Origin: an uncultured Olsenella sp.
GTDB taxonomy: Bacteria; Actinomycetota; Coriobacteriia; Coriobacteriales; Atopobiaceae
Assembly: GCA_900548775.1 (NCBI GenBank)
Contig: URLM01000002.1
Coordinates: 1 to 64,000, forward strand
Length of the DNA: 64,000 nt
Direction of reading: 5' to 3'
Each line of letters opens with the position of its first letter. Within the stretch, counting starts at the first letter, position 1. Shown here one piece after another: positions 6,381-14,611 of this stretch. The position numbers and the translations under genes are program-made. The notes below the pieces were generated by a model. The model saw only the letters and a program-made list of their open reading frames with translations, was not told the DNA's origin and searched no databases.

Positions 6381-8722
6381 TAGATCAGCCCCTCCCTCTT
6401 GAAGCCCTCAACAAGACGCTGCGGGGTCATGGGCATGTGGTAGAACTTCACGCCGGTGGCGTCGAGAATGGCGTCGCGGATGGCGGGCGCCGGGGAGATG
6501 ATGGGGGTCTCGCCAACGGCCTTGTTGCCATAGGGGCCCGTCGGGTCGTCGGACTCGACGAAGTCTGCCTTGAGGTCGGGCAGGTCCATCATCGTGGGAA
6601 TCTTGTAGTCGAGCAGGGTGTCGTTGAGCACGCGCCCGGTCTTGGGGTCAACCTGGACCTCCTCGGAGAGGGCGAAGCCGATCGACTGGCCCATGCCGCC
6701 GTGCGCCTGCTGCTCCACGAGCTTGGGGTTAATGAGGCGGCCGTTGTCCTGCACGGAGATGATCCTGTTGACAGTCACCTGACCAAGCGGCATGTCAACG
6801 GTGACGTCTGCAAAGGTGCAGCCGGTGGCGATGGCGTTAGTGTGGACGTTGGCGGTGGCGTAGGCGCTCAGCTGGTCGTTCGCGTCCACGTTGTAGTAGG
6901 CCTCGAGGGCGAGCGAGGCAAGCGTGCATACCTGTCGTCCCGTGGCGTCCCAGATGGCGTGGTCGCGCAGGTCGAGGTTCTCGCCGGCGGCAGGATACAG
7001 GCGGCGTGCGAAGGCGAGGATCTTCTCGCGCAGCTCAAGGCCTGCCTTCTTGACTGCCGTGCCCGAGACGTAGGTCTGGCGCGAGGCGTAGGCGCCAGCG
7101 TCATAGGGGGTAACGTCGGTGTCCTGGAACGAGACGATGTGGACGTCCTCGGTGTCGATACCGATGGCCTCGGCAGCCATCTGCGAGAAGACCGTGTCGG
7201 CACCCTGGCCGATCTCGGTGGCGCCCATCTGGAGCTGCACCGAGCCGTCCTGGTTGAGCGTCACGCGGGACGTTGCCGTCTCGAGCGCGAACGGCGCGAC
7301 GGCCGTCTTGTACACGAAGAACGCGACGCCAACGCCATGGCGGATGGGGCCGGTCTCGTTTGCGTACTCGCGCTGCTTCTCGTCCCAGTGAATCCACTCC
7401 TTGCCCTTCTCCACGCACTGCGGGAGCGTGCAGGTGTGGGCAGCAACGGCACCACCAGGCGTGAACTCGTCCACGAAGCCCTCGCGGATGCAGTTCTTGA
7501 GGCGGAACTCGACGCCGTCCCAGCCGTTGTCATGGGCGATGTCGCCCATGAGGCACTCGGCGGTCCAGACGCCCTCGGGCACGCCGTAGGCGCGCATGGC
7601 ACCTGTGTGCGGACCGTTGGTGTAGACGGTCCAGGCCTCGCTGCGGGAGGCGACCTCGTTGGTGTGGTAGAGCCAGCGGAACGAGTTCACCGAGTTGAGC
7701 ACCAGCGCGTGACCGTGGTGGATGTAGCCACCGGTGTTGGACCAGCCGCGGATGGAGCGCGCGTGCAGGAGCATGTCGTCGCCATAGGAGGCCTCGACGT
7801 CGAAGGACTTGGGCTGGCGTCCCGAGGTGTCCCAGAAGAGTTCCTCGCGCGAGAGCTCGAGGCGAACACAACGGCCACCAATCTGCTGGCAGATCCAGGC
7901 GTTCAGCGGCTCGTAGTGGATGTCCTGCTTGGTGCCAAAGCCGCCGCCGATGTAGGGCTTGATCACGCGCACGTTGCCCCAGGGGATGCCCAGGGCCTGG
8001 CCGATCACGCGGCGCATGATGTGCGGGATCTGGGTGGAGGCCACGCAGACGATCTTGCCGCCCTCCATGTAGCAGAACGAGGTGCAGGTCTCGATGTGGA
8101 CCTGGGACTGCTCGCCCGTCTCGGTGTGGATGGCGATGTGGTGGTACGCTGGGTCGTTGATGGCGTCGTCCACCAACTTATAGCCGTTCTTGGCCAGGTT
8201 CTCGGGGCTCGTGAGGGCGCAGGTGTGGGCCACGAGGTTATCGGGCTTGATGTCCTGCACCGGGTGCTCGGTGCCCTTGAGCGACTCCTTGGGATCGTAG
8301 ACGACGGGCCACTCCTCGTACTCGACCTTAATCTTGCGAAGCGCGCGGTCGCACGCAACGGTGTCCTCGGCAACGACCACGGCGATGTTGTCACCGTAGA
8401 TGCGGATGCGGTCGTCGAGGAGCTTCCTGTCCGAAAGGTCGCGCTTCTCGGCGTGGCTGTCGGCGTACCAGGGGTGACCGGCCACGGGATAGGGCCTGTC
8501 GGGCACGTCGAAGCAGGTGAAGACCGCCACCACGCCGGGGACCTTCTTGGCCTCCGTGGTGTCCATCGAGACGACCCGACCGTTGCCGATCGTGGAGTGG
8601 AGGATCCTCGCCTCAAGGCAGGGCTTGGGGCAGAGGTCGTCGGTGAACATGGCACGTCCCGTGACCTTGTCGTACGCGTCGACGCGCGTGATGGGACGTC
8701 CGACCTCCCTCAGCTTTTCCAT
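6380..8722 (-). CDS. xdhA: Xanthine dehydrogenase molybdopterin subunit
   Basis: This 780-residue catalytic subunit binds molybdopterin and hydroxylates hypoxanthine or xanthine towards urate. Hallmarks are GRAMFTDD near the N-terminus, GGGFGTKQDIHYEP, MRAYGVPEG, GATEIGQGADTVF, and KAVGETPIISPAPA near residue 740, whose Glu matches the active-site Glu of the family. ATG 8722 has GGGAG five bases upstream; an alternative start at 8758 adds 12 residues and lacks a good site. The gene heads the xdhABC operon. A 13-bp palindrome, TAACA-AAA-TGTTA (8758-8770), lies 35 bp upstream and is a candidate operator. Maturation probably depends on the moa/mog genes at 31-35 kb. Confidence 0.92.
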   Translation of the reverse strand: MEKLREVGRPITRVDAYDKVTGRAMFTDDLCPKPCLEARILHSTIGNGRVVSMDTTEAKKVPGVVAVFTCFDVPDRPYPVAGHPWYADSHAEKRDLSDRKLLDDRIRIYGDNIAVVVAEDTVACDRALRKIKVEYEEWPVVYDPKESLKGTEHPVQDIKPDNLVAHTCALTSPENLAKNGYKLVDDAINDPAYHHIAIHTETGEQSQVHIETCTSFCYMEGGKIVCVASTQIPHIMRRVIGQALGIPWGNVRVIKPYIGGGFGTKQDIHYEPLNAWICQQIGGRCVRLELSREELFWDTSGRQPKSFDVEASYGDDMLLHARSIRGWSNTGGYIHHGHALVLNSVNSFRWLYHTNEVASRSEAWTVYTNGPHTGAMRAYGVPEGVWTAECLMGDIAHDNGWDGVEFRLKNCIREGFVDEFTPGGAVAAHTCTLPQCVEKGKEWIHWDEKQREYANETGPIRHGVGVAFFVYKTAVAPFALETATSRVTLNQDGSVQLQMGATEIGQGADTVFSQMAAEAIGIDTEDVHIVSFQDTDVTPYDAGAYASRQTYVSGTAVKKAGLELREKILAFARRLYPAAGENLDLRDHAIWDATGRQVCTLASLALEAYYNVDANDQLSAYATANVHTNAIATGCTFADVTVDMPLGQVTVNRIISVQDNGRLINPKLVEQQAHGGMGQSIGFALSEEVQVDPKTGRVLNDTLLDYKIPTMMDLPDLKADFVESDDPTGPYGNKAVGETPIISPAPAIRDAILDATGVKFYHMPMTPQRLVEGFKREGLI

Positions 8723-8757
8723 GACAGCTCCCTCTTCTAGAAACCTGTAATGCTGCA

Positions 8758-8770
8758 TAACAAAATGTTA
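8758..8770. promoter_or_regulatory. Candidate operator upstream of xdhA
   Basis: A perfect spaced palindrome, TAACA-AAA-TGTTA, lies in an AT-rich patch 36-48 bp before the xdhA start. Similar AACAA/TTGTT motifs lie upstream of azgA, the nucleoside ABC genes and the yheO gene. The regulator is unknown; the YheO-family protein encoded at 27991 is a candidate by inference only. Confidence 0.35.
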
Positions 8771-8912
8771 GTGACCCCGCGATTGGGCGTGGCCCGAGAA
8801 CGGCGAATGGTTACAAACCGTAGCCGACCGTACCTCTTCAAGAAATGGTGTCACATGCCCTTTGAGCTGGCCGTTATTCAATCGAAAAAACAACGTCCCA
8901 AGTAACACCGAA

Positions 8913-8939
8913 GGCGCCGGGCAAGGTCTGCCCGACGCC
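8913..8939 (-). terminator. Hairpin downstream of guaD
   Basis: The interrupted stem GGCG-CGGGCA pairs with TGCCCG-CGCC and lies 29 bases past the guaD stop codon. No clear T-run follows on the minus strand. Confidence 0.5.
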
Positions 8940-8967
8940 AGAGCGACGTGTGTCCGGGCCACCGCAC

Positions 8968-10287
8968 CTACAGGACGCGCTTGCCCGCGACGTACTTCTC
9001 GACGATGCGCCCGCCCTCCTCGGCGAGGTACATGTAGCGCTCCACGCGCTCGGCGGGGTTGCACTCGAGCGTCGTGCGCAGGCCGGAGTCGTCCAGGACC
9101 AGGACGTCAGCGTCGTAGCCCTCCTCGAAGGTGCCCACCTTGCCAAAGAAGGCGCCGCCGCCAACCGTGGCGATGTAGAACGCCTCGGCGGTGGAGAGGG
9201 GCTTGAGGTTCTGGTCGACGAGGCGCCAGCGAAGCTTGGAGCAGCCCACGAGGTCGGCCACCGCGCGGAACATCGAGAGGGACGCGCCGCCGGCGACGTC
9301 GGTGCCGAGGCCCACGTTCATGCCCTCGACCAAGTAGCGGCGGATGGGCGCGATGCCCGAGGACAGCTGCATGTTGGACTGCGGGCAGGTCGCGATGAAG
9401 ACGTTGTGCTTCTTGAGGATCGCGATCTCCTCGTCTGTCGAGTAGTTGCAGTGCGCCATCACGGTCTTGCCCTCGCCGTCGAGCTGGCCAAAGTGCTCGT
9501 AGGTCTGGCCGTAGCAGCTCGACCAGGGAGCGAGCCCGTGCACCCAGTCGATCTCGGAGAGGTTCTCGGAGAGGTGCGACTGCAGGGGCAGGTTCCGCTC
9601 CTGCTTGAGCTTTCCAAGGCCCTCCATGAGCTCGTCGGAGCACGTGGGCGTGAAGCGCGGGGTGAGGATGGGCTTCGTGTTGGCGTAGCGCTTGCCCTCG
9701 ACGTCGTTGAGCCAGCGGACGGTGTCGGCGAGCGAGGTCGCGGCGTCCTTCTCGCACAGGTAGTCGGGGCTGTTGCGGTCCATGTTGACCTTGCCCACGT
9801 AGGTCTTGAGGCCCGTCGCCTCGAGCTTGTCCATGAGAAGCTCGGTGGGCTCCACGTGCATGGTTCCAAAGACGACCGCACGCGTCGTGGGCGAGTGGAG
9901 CAGGTCGTCGCTAAAGATGTCGTAGGCGCGGTCGGCGTACGAGAGGTCTGCGTACTTGCTCTCCTCGGGGAAGGTGTGGGTGTTGAGCCACTCGAGGAGC
10001 TCGAGGTCCATGCCCATGCCGCGGAAGCTGTACTGCGGGGCGTGGACGTGGATGTCGTTCATGCCGGGGATGACGAGCTTGCCCGTGTGGTCGATGACGC
10101 GAATGCCCTCGTACTCCGCCGGGATCTGCTGGTAGACGCCCTGGACCACGCCATCGACGACAACGAGGTAGCCGTCCTTCGCCCACGAGAGCGTGTGGTT
10201 GTGGCGCGACCAGACGATGTCTCCGTGGATGGCGAAGGTCTTGTCGTCCTCTGTGGCGGCGCGCACCGCGCTTGTCTCGTCTGTCAT
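8968..10287 (-). CDS. guaD: Guanine deaminase
   Basis: This 439-residue amidohydrolase converts guanine to xanthine. The metal motif IHVHAPQ gives His80, His82 and the guanine-deaminase Gln85, and it is followed by YSFRGMGMDLELLEWL and HTFPEE, typical of this enzyme rather than of SsnA or cytosine deaminase. Further ligand segments are LQSHLSE, MAHCNYST and GLGTDVAGG. Start ATG 10287 has AAGGAG six bases upstream. It lies between the AzgA permease and xdhABC, so imported guanine can pass directly to xanthine and onward. It is distinct from the guanine deaminase fragment at the left edge. Confidence 0.92.
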   Translation of the reverse strand: MTDETSAVRAATEDDKTFAIHGDIVWSRHNHTLSWAKDGYLVVVDGVVQGVYQQIPAEYEGIRVIDHTGKLVIPGMNDIHVHAPQYSFRGMGMDLELLEWLNTHTFPEESKYADLSYADRAYDIFSDDLLHSPTTRAVVFGTMHVEPTELLMDKLEATGLKTYVGKVNMDRNSPDYLCEKDAATSLADTVRWLNDVEGKRYANTKPILTPRFTPTCSDELMEGLGKLKQERNLPLQSHLSENLSEIDWVHGLAPWSSCYGQTYEHFGQLDGEGKTVMAHCNYSTDEEIAILKKHNVFIATCPQSNMQLSSGIAPIRRYLVEGMNVGLGTDVAGGASLSMFRAVADLVGCSKLRWRLVDQNLKPLSTAEAFYIATVGGGAFFGKVGTFEEGYDADVLVLDDSGLRTTLECNPAERVERYMYLAEEGGRIVEKYVAGKRVL

Positions 10288-10306
10288 GCGAATCTCCTTT
10301 CGCTAA

Positions 10307-10330
10307 GGGCGCGACGACATGGCCGCGCCC
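10307..10330 (-). terminator. Hairpin between azgA and guaD
   Basis: A 7-bp stem, GGGCGCG/CGCGCCC, lies between the two leftward genes. A second stem, GACCTGG/CCAGGTC, spans about 10352-10385. They may end or attenuate the permease transcript before guaD. Confidence 0.4.
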
Positions 10331-10395
10331 ATCCTTCGCTCGGAAGGTATGCGGGACCTGGAGACGCGGGCCGCGAGACCAGGTCGCCCGCACCA

Positions 10396-11784
10396 CTAGA
10401 TGAAGAAGTACTTGATGCAGAAGAGCACGAACAGAACCCACATCACGCCGGAGATCTTCTTGCGGTTCTCAGCGCCCGAGCAGGCGTTGATCGCAACGTA
10501 GGAGATGATGCCCAGCGAGATGCCCTCGGCGATAGAGTACATGAAGGGCATGGCGACAATGGCAACGAATGCAGGCAGGGCCTCGGTCGCGGTGCCCCAG
10601 TCGATCTGGGTGACGGCGCCGAACATCATGAAGCCGACGATGACGAGAGCGGGCGCCGTTGCGAAGGACGGGATGGCCAAAAAGATCGGCGAGAGGAACA
10701 GCGACAGCAGGAACAGGACGGCGGTAGTGATGCTGGTGAGGCCGGTGCGCCCGCCCTGGGCGATGCCTGCGGTGCACTCGACGGCGGTCGCGGTGGACGA
10801 GGTGCCGATGAGGCCGGCGAGCGTGGTCGCGAGGGACTCGGCGAGCAGGGCGCCCTTGACGTTGGGGAGCTTGCCGTTCTCGTCGAGGAGGTCGGCCTTG
10901 GACGCGGAGCCGATCAGCGTGCCGATGGTGTCGAAGAGGTTGGTGAACAGGAACGCAAAGACCACCGAGGCAAAGCCAACGGAGAAGAAGTTGGAGAAGT
11001 CCAGCTTGAAGGCGATGGGCGCAACGGAGGGGACCGAGAGGCCGCGGGAGAAGTCGGGCAGGAGGCTCGCGAAGCCCGCGTCAGGGTTGGGCACGTAGAC
11101 GCCCGTGAGCTGGCAGACGATGCCGATGCCCCAGGTGACGAGGATGCCCAGCAGGATGTTGCCGCGCACGTTGTTGGCTACGAGGATTGCGGTGACGATG
11201 ATGCCGATGAGGGCGAGCAGGGCCGAGATGCCTGCCGTGGAGAAGGTGCCCGCCTCGATGGAGCCGTGGAACGAGAACATCGCGACGAGGGTGGACTCGC
11301 TCGAGATCACGAGGCCGGAGTTCTTGAGGCCGATGATCGTGATGAAGAGGCCAACGCCGGCGGTGATGGCGTACTTGAGGTTCATGGGGATGGCGTTGAA
11401 GATGGCCTCGCGCACGTTGGTGAGCGAGAGAATCACGAAGATGATGCCCTCGACGAAGATTGCGGTGAGGGCCGTCTGCCAGGAGTAGCCCATGCCAAGG
11501 CAGACCGTGTACGCGAAGTAGGCGTTGATGCCCATGCCCGGGGCCAGGATGAACGGGTAGTTGGTGAGGAATGCCATCATCAGCGTGCCGATGGTCGAGA
11601 TGAGGACCGTGGCGGTGAAGAGGGCGTCCTGGGGCATACCCGTGGCCGAGAGGACCGAGGGGTTAACCGCAAGGATGTATGCCGCGGTGATGAAGGTCGT
11701 GAGGCCGGCGAGAAGCTCGGTCCTCACGTTGGTTCCGCGCTCCTTGAGGTGAAAGAGCTTGTCTAGCGTCTGTTCCATGTTCAC
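10396..11784 (-). CDS. AzgA-type guanine/hypoxanthine permease
   Basis: This 462-residue polytopic membrane protein belongs to the AzgA branch of NCS2, which imports guanine, hypoxanthine or adenine. Typical motifs are TNVRTELLAGLTTFITAAYIL at the N-terminus, APGMGINAYFAYTV near residue 85, FDTIGTLIG near residue 285 and STATAVECTAGIAQGGRTGL near residue 330. The chosen start is GTG 11784 with GGGAG six bases upstream; an ATG two codons on is possible. A hairpin separates it from guaD downstream. A ModE-type site lies about 465 bp upstream and an AACAA-GTT-TTGTT palindrome about 330 bp upstream, so it may have an unusually long leader. Confidence 0.88.
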   Translation of the reverse strand: MNMEQTLDKLFHLKERGTNVRTELLAGLTTFITAAYILAVNPSVLSATGMPQDALFTATVLISTIGTLMMAFLTNYPFILAPGMGINAYFAYTVCLGMGYSWQTALTAIFVEGIIFVILSLTNVREAIFNAIPMNLKYAITAGVGLFITIIGLKNSGLVISSESTLVAMFSFHGSIEAGTFSTAGISALLALIGIIVTAILVANNVRGNILLGILVTWGIGIVCQLTGVYVPNPDAGFASLLPDFSRGLSVPSVAPIAFKLDFSNFFSVGFASVVFAFLFTNLFDTIGTLIGSASKADLLDENGKLPNVKGALLAESLATTLAGLIGTSSTATAVECTAGIAQGGRTGLTSITTAVLFLLSLFLSPIFLAIPSFATAPALVIVGFMMFGAVTQIDWGTATEALPAFVAIVAMPFMYSIAEGISLGIISYVAINACSGAENRKKISGVMWVLFVLFCIKYFFI

Positions 11785-12113
11785 ACACCACTCCCTAGCT
11801 CGTACTTTCTACAGGCTTCGCCCGCAGGACGGCCGTGGCCGCCCACACAGGGTGCTAACGCTTGATGTGGTGTCTGAAGGTGCCGCGCTGTTAGGGGGCC
11901 ATCGAGGCCCGCCCATGCAGCCATCGTGACTGCCGGCAGGTGCGCGGTTGAACTGACAATCGGAGTTGGTCCTTGTCGGCAGGCATTTCTCGCCTTTTTC
12001 ATTGCCAGCGGTTTTGATTGGTACCGGCAACCCTGGCAGGTGATGGCAACCTGGCTGGCGACGGCGATCACGGCCGATAATGGCCGGTGAACGTGGTTGC
12101 GGAAATACCTGAC

Positions 12114-12126
12114 AACAAGTTTTGTT
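12114..12126. promoter_or_regulatory. Candidate operator upstream of azgA
   Basis: A perfect spaced palindrome, AACAA-GTT-TTGTT, lies in the AT-rich part of the azgA upstream region. It has the same layout as the TAACA-AAA-TGTTA site before xdhA (5-bp arms and a 3-bp spacer). Confidence 0.35.
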
Positions 12127-12248
12127 ATCGCACTATTTGTTTTTTGTAATGTCGATATTACAGACGCGTTTCTCGATAGTAGCGATAGACCCGCAGACGG
12201 TAGCTTACGCTCCGCAAACGGCTGCATATTCTCCGACAAAAGATTAAC

Positions 12249-12272
12249 CGTTATGCATATAGATATCTAACG
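12249..12272. promoter_or_regulatory. ModE-type operator upstream of azgA
   Basis: A 24-bp inverted repeat reads CGTTATGC, eight bases, then ATCTAACG. The outer CGTTA/TAACG arms and the 24-bp span are the same as in the other three sites. The inner arms are less perfect, so this is the weakest of the set together with the modA site. Confidence 0.5.
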
Positions 12273-12354
12273 AGGACCGTGGTTGCCGGCATAGCCGGCG
12301 CCACCGAGCAATCGCCGCTCGCATCTGTGACGGCTGCGACCCCAGGGTTACAGC

Positions 12355-12692
12355 AACCTCGAGAGACGGCACCGGAGCGAGGGTTAGAGGCGCACCCGCT
12401 GCTCAAACGGCCTCTCTGGCGAGAAAACGGCGCACGAGAGACCCTTTTGTACGTGATTGCTGCCAGAACGTGCCTTCCGGCGAGAAAAGGGCGCCGGAGC
12501 ATAGGTTCCCGACGGGATTCCGTACGAGAGAGGCCCTTCGGCGTCGAAACGGCGCCGAAGCTTGGGTTCCCGACGGGATTCCGTACGAGAGAGGCCCTTC
12601 GGCGTCGAAACGGCGCCGAAGCTTGGGTTCCTGCGACACTTGCTGCTAGAACGGGCCCCCGGCGTCAGAATCTCGCCGGGAGGCCCGTTGTG
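12355..12692 (-). repeat. Array of ~61-bp hairpin units, locus A
   Basis: Tandem units contain GACGGGATTCCGTACGAGAG and hairpin parts such as CGGCGAGAAAAnGGCGCCGGAG. Two full 61-bp units (12503-12563 and 12564-12624) follow each other nearly without change. The array is in minus orientation and lies 3' of the leftward BMP lipoprotein gene. Confidence 0.8.
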
Positions 12693-12716
12693 CTAACTTC
12701 ACTATTCCCCTTCTCG

Positions 12717-12794
12717 TTCTTTAGCGGAATATGTGATTCTTCTCGACGTTTGCGCAGGTAAATCTTAGCGAGATTCACAGAAACCGATAAAGAA
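12717..12794 (-). repeat. 78-bp inverted-end element, copy b
   Basis: It begins TTCTTTAGCGGAATATGTGA and ends TTCACAGAAACCGATAAAGAA in inverted form. The interior shares TCGACGTTTGC with copy a, so both are in minus orientation. It lies between the BMP gene end and the hairpin array. Confidence 0.75.
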
Positions 12795-12863
12795 TGGATG
12801 AGAGGGACCGGCATCACGCCGGCGTCGGCGTCGAACCACGTCGGCATGACGCCGGCCCCGTGC

Positions 12864-13958
12864 CTAGAGCGTGCTCTTCACCGCGTCGACCTCGTCGTCG
12901 GTGAGGAAGGAGCCGCCCTTGATCTGCTCGGAGTACTCCTTGACCTTGTCCTGGACCTCCTGCGAGACCTTGTCGGAGTAGCTGCCCAGGTAGACGCCAC
13001 CGTTGTCCATGTTGGCCTCAATCACGTTCCCATTGCCGAAGGAGCCGGACTCGATCTCGTCCATGGCCTGGCCGAACATCCAGTCGGTCACGGTGGAGGT
13101 CACCACGCTGGGGTTGTCGGAGCCTACCGAGTCGATGGGCTGCGCGATGTCGAAGTGCGTGTCGACGCCAGCCTCCTCGAGCGCCTGGCGCGCGCCGTTG
13201 TCGACGGCGGAGGCGTCACCCCACATGACGTCGACGTTGTTGGACGCAATCCACTGGTTGGTGATGTTGGTGCCGAAGGACGCGTCGGTGAAGCCGGCGT
13301 CAAAGTTGTAGTGGCCCTCGACCTTGGGGTTGACCTTCTGGGCGGCCGCGAGGTAGGCGGCGTACTTGGTGAGCGTGGTGGGAAGGCGCATGCCGCCAAT
13401 GAAGCCGATCTGCCCCGTATTAGTCATGAGGCCTGCGACCACGCCGGCAAGGGCACCGGTCTGCTTGAGGTTGACCTGGACTGTCTCGACCTTCTCGAGG
13501 GTCTCGTAGTCGGCGAGGTCGGTCGCCGGGTCGGTGTTGGTCATGAGGAAGTGCACGTTGGGGTTGGACTCGGCTGCCTCGGCCACCACGTCTCCCCATG
13601 CCGAGACGAACTCGTTGCCCGCCGCAATGATGAGGTCGACGTCCTGGTCGACGTAGGACTGCGCCGCCGAGGCCGCGTCCGCAGAGGCGGTGTTCTCCTT
13701 GGGCTCGAGCATCTCCCACTTGGGGTGGGAGTCGATTGCCTTCTTGAGCGACTCGTAGTGTCCCTGGCCCCAGCCGCCGTCGTTCTTGGGGCCGCTGATG
13801 ACCATGGCCACCTTGTAGCTGCTCTTCTCGCTGGAGCTGGCGGAGTCGGACGAGCCGCTCGAGCTGGACCCGCACGCCGCGAGCGAGAGCCCGCAGACTG
13901 TGGCGGCGCCAGCCAGGCCAAGTGAGAGCGCATCCCTACGCGTAACGTTTGCTGCCAT
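12864..13958 (-). CDS. BMP-family nucleoside-binding lipoprotein 1
   Basis: This 364-residue solute-binding lipoprotein belongs to the BMP/PnrA family, which delivers purine nucleosides to NupOPQ-type ABC importers. The signal region has RRDALSLGLAG and the lipobox LAAC at about residue 29, then a serine-rich linker. The mature domain has GGWGQGHYESLKKA, the family's NDGG variant (KNDGGW), and GFIGGM. Start ATG 13958 has GGGAGGA upstream. It is closely related to the protein at 14612-15736 (long shared stretches such as SHPKWEMLEPKENTA), so they are tandem paralogues separated by a deaminase gene. The substrate class follows from the family; which nucleoside is unknown. Confidence 0.88.
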   Translation of the reverse strand: MAANVTRRDALSLGLAGAATVCGLSLAACGSSSSGSSDSASSSEKSSYKVAMVISGPKNDGGWGQGHYESLKKAIDSHPKWEMLEPKENTASADAASAAQSYVDQDVDLIIAAGNEFVSAWGDVVAEAAESNPNVHFLMTNTDPATDLADYETLEKVETVQVNLKQTGALAGVVAGLMTNTGQIGFIGGMRLPTTLTKYAAYLAAAQKVNPKVEGHYNFDAGFTDASFGTNITNQWIASNNVDVMWGDASAVDNGARQALEEAGVDTHFDIAQPIDSVGSDNPSVVTSTVTDWMFGQAMDEIESGSFGNGNVIEANMDNGGVYLGSYSDKVSQEVQDKVKEYSEQIKGGSFLTDDEVDAVKSTL

Positions 13959-13999
13959 GATGTTCCTCCCTTATCCCAAGGCGGACGCCCGTGCCCGCC

Positions 14000-14497
14000 C
14001 TAGTCCCAATAGCCCTCGTGAACCGCCGCCGCCTCCGCCTCGAGCTCGGGGAAGGGTCCCACGACCTCGATGGGCTTCTGGCCGGCAGCGAAGATCTTCC
14101 TGCACGGCAGGTCGAACGTGGGGTTCTGCTCGTTCGAGCCAGTGAGTTCCAGGAGACGGCGCTCGGTCATGGCATAGACCACGCGTCCCACGTTTCCCCA
14201 GTAGATGGCGCCAGAGCACATGGAGCAGGGCTCGGCGGAGGTGTAGAGCGAGCAGTCCCACAGGTAGGCCTTGTCATACTGCTGGCTCGCACGCTCCATG
14301 AGCTGCGTCTCGGCATGCCCGGTGCACTTGTGCGTGTCTATCTCGACGTTCTCCTGCTCGAGAAGGACCTCGCCTTCCGGAGACACCAGAATCGCGCCAA
14401 AAGGCGTGTTGCCGTGCTCGCGCGACCTCCTCGAGACCTCGATGGTCCTCTTGAGTAGCGCGACGTCCTCCTCGTGCGAGAACTCCTTGCGCGTCAT
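14000..14497 (-). CDS. CDA-fold nucleoside/base deaminase
   Basis: This 165-residue zinc hydrolase belongs to the cytidine/guanine deaminase superfamily. The zinc site is TGHAETQ (His61, catalytic Glu63) and AEPCSMCSGAIYWG (Cys91, Cys94). Start ATG 14497 follows GGGGAGGG; a longer frame from 14533 adds 12 residues without a better site. It sits between two nucleoside-binding lipoprotein genes and just upstream of one of them, so it probably deaminates an imported purine (guanine, guanosine or an aminopurine). The tail, NPTFDLPCRKIFAAGQKPIEV, differs from B. subtilis-type guanine deaminase, so the substrate is left open. Confidence 0.85.
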   Translation of the reverse strand: MTRKEFSHEEDVALLKRTIEVSRRSREHGNTPFGAILVSPEGEVLLEQENVEIDTHKCTGHAETQLMERASQQYDKAYLWDCSLYTSAEPCSMCSGAIYWGNVGRVVYAMTERRLLELTGSNEQNPTFDLPCRKIFAAGQKPIEVVGPFPELEAEAAAVHEGYWD

Positions 14498-14569
14498 GCG
14501 CCCTCCCCTTTCCGGCTCGCCAAGGCGGGCCAATGCTCACGGTCGGCGATCTTCGCCGATATGCAAATG

Positions 14570-14595
14570 GGGGCCGTCCCCGAAGAGGCGGCCCC
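14570..14595 (-). terminator. Hairpin downstream of BMP lipoprotein 2
   Basis: A 7-bp stem, GGGGCCG/CGGCCCC, lies 16 bases past the stop codon of the gene ending at 14612. CATTTGCAT follows on the minus strand. Confidence 0.5.
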
Positions 14596-14611
14596 AACAA
14601 CAATGCTGGGC

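Larger units (their letters stand above)
11785..12863. other. 1.08-kb gene-free region upstream of azgA
   Basis: No supported gene lies here; a 152-codon frame on the minus strand (11781-12239) has no recognisable features. Going rightward, the region contains an unexplained possible azgA leader (11785-12110), an AACAA/TTGTT palindrome (12114-12126), an AT-rich patch to 12260, a ModE-type site (12249-12272), a hairpin-repeat array (about 12355-12692) and a 78-bp inverted-end repeat (12717-12794). I searched the leader by eye for a purine riboswitch core and found none. Confidence 0.6.

Noticed and set aside
8950..11766. A 938-codon plus-strand frame opposite guaD and azgA.
   Set aside because: Same reason: an antisense shadow of two clear genes with strong family motifs.
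11781..12239. A 152-codon minus-strand frame upstream of azgA.
   Set aside because: No ribosome-binding site, no domain, and an amino-acid composition unlike neighbouring proteins. It overlaps the azgA start and a regulatory region.
11785..12248. A purine riboswitch in the azgA leader.
   Set aside because: I did not find the conserved three-way-junction core of guanine/adenine riboswitches on the minus strand by eye. The region is kept only as an unexplained leader.
12355..12692. The regular repeat array looked like a possible CRISPR.
   Set aside because: Units of about 61 bp are repeated almost whole, there are no unique spacers of constant length, and no cas genes are in the window.
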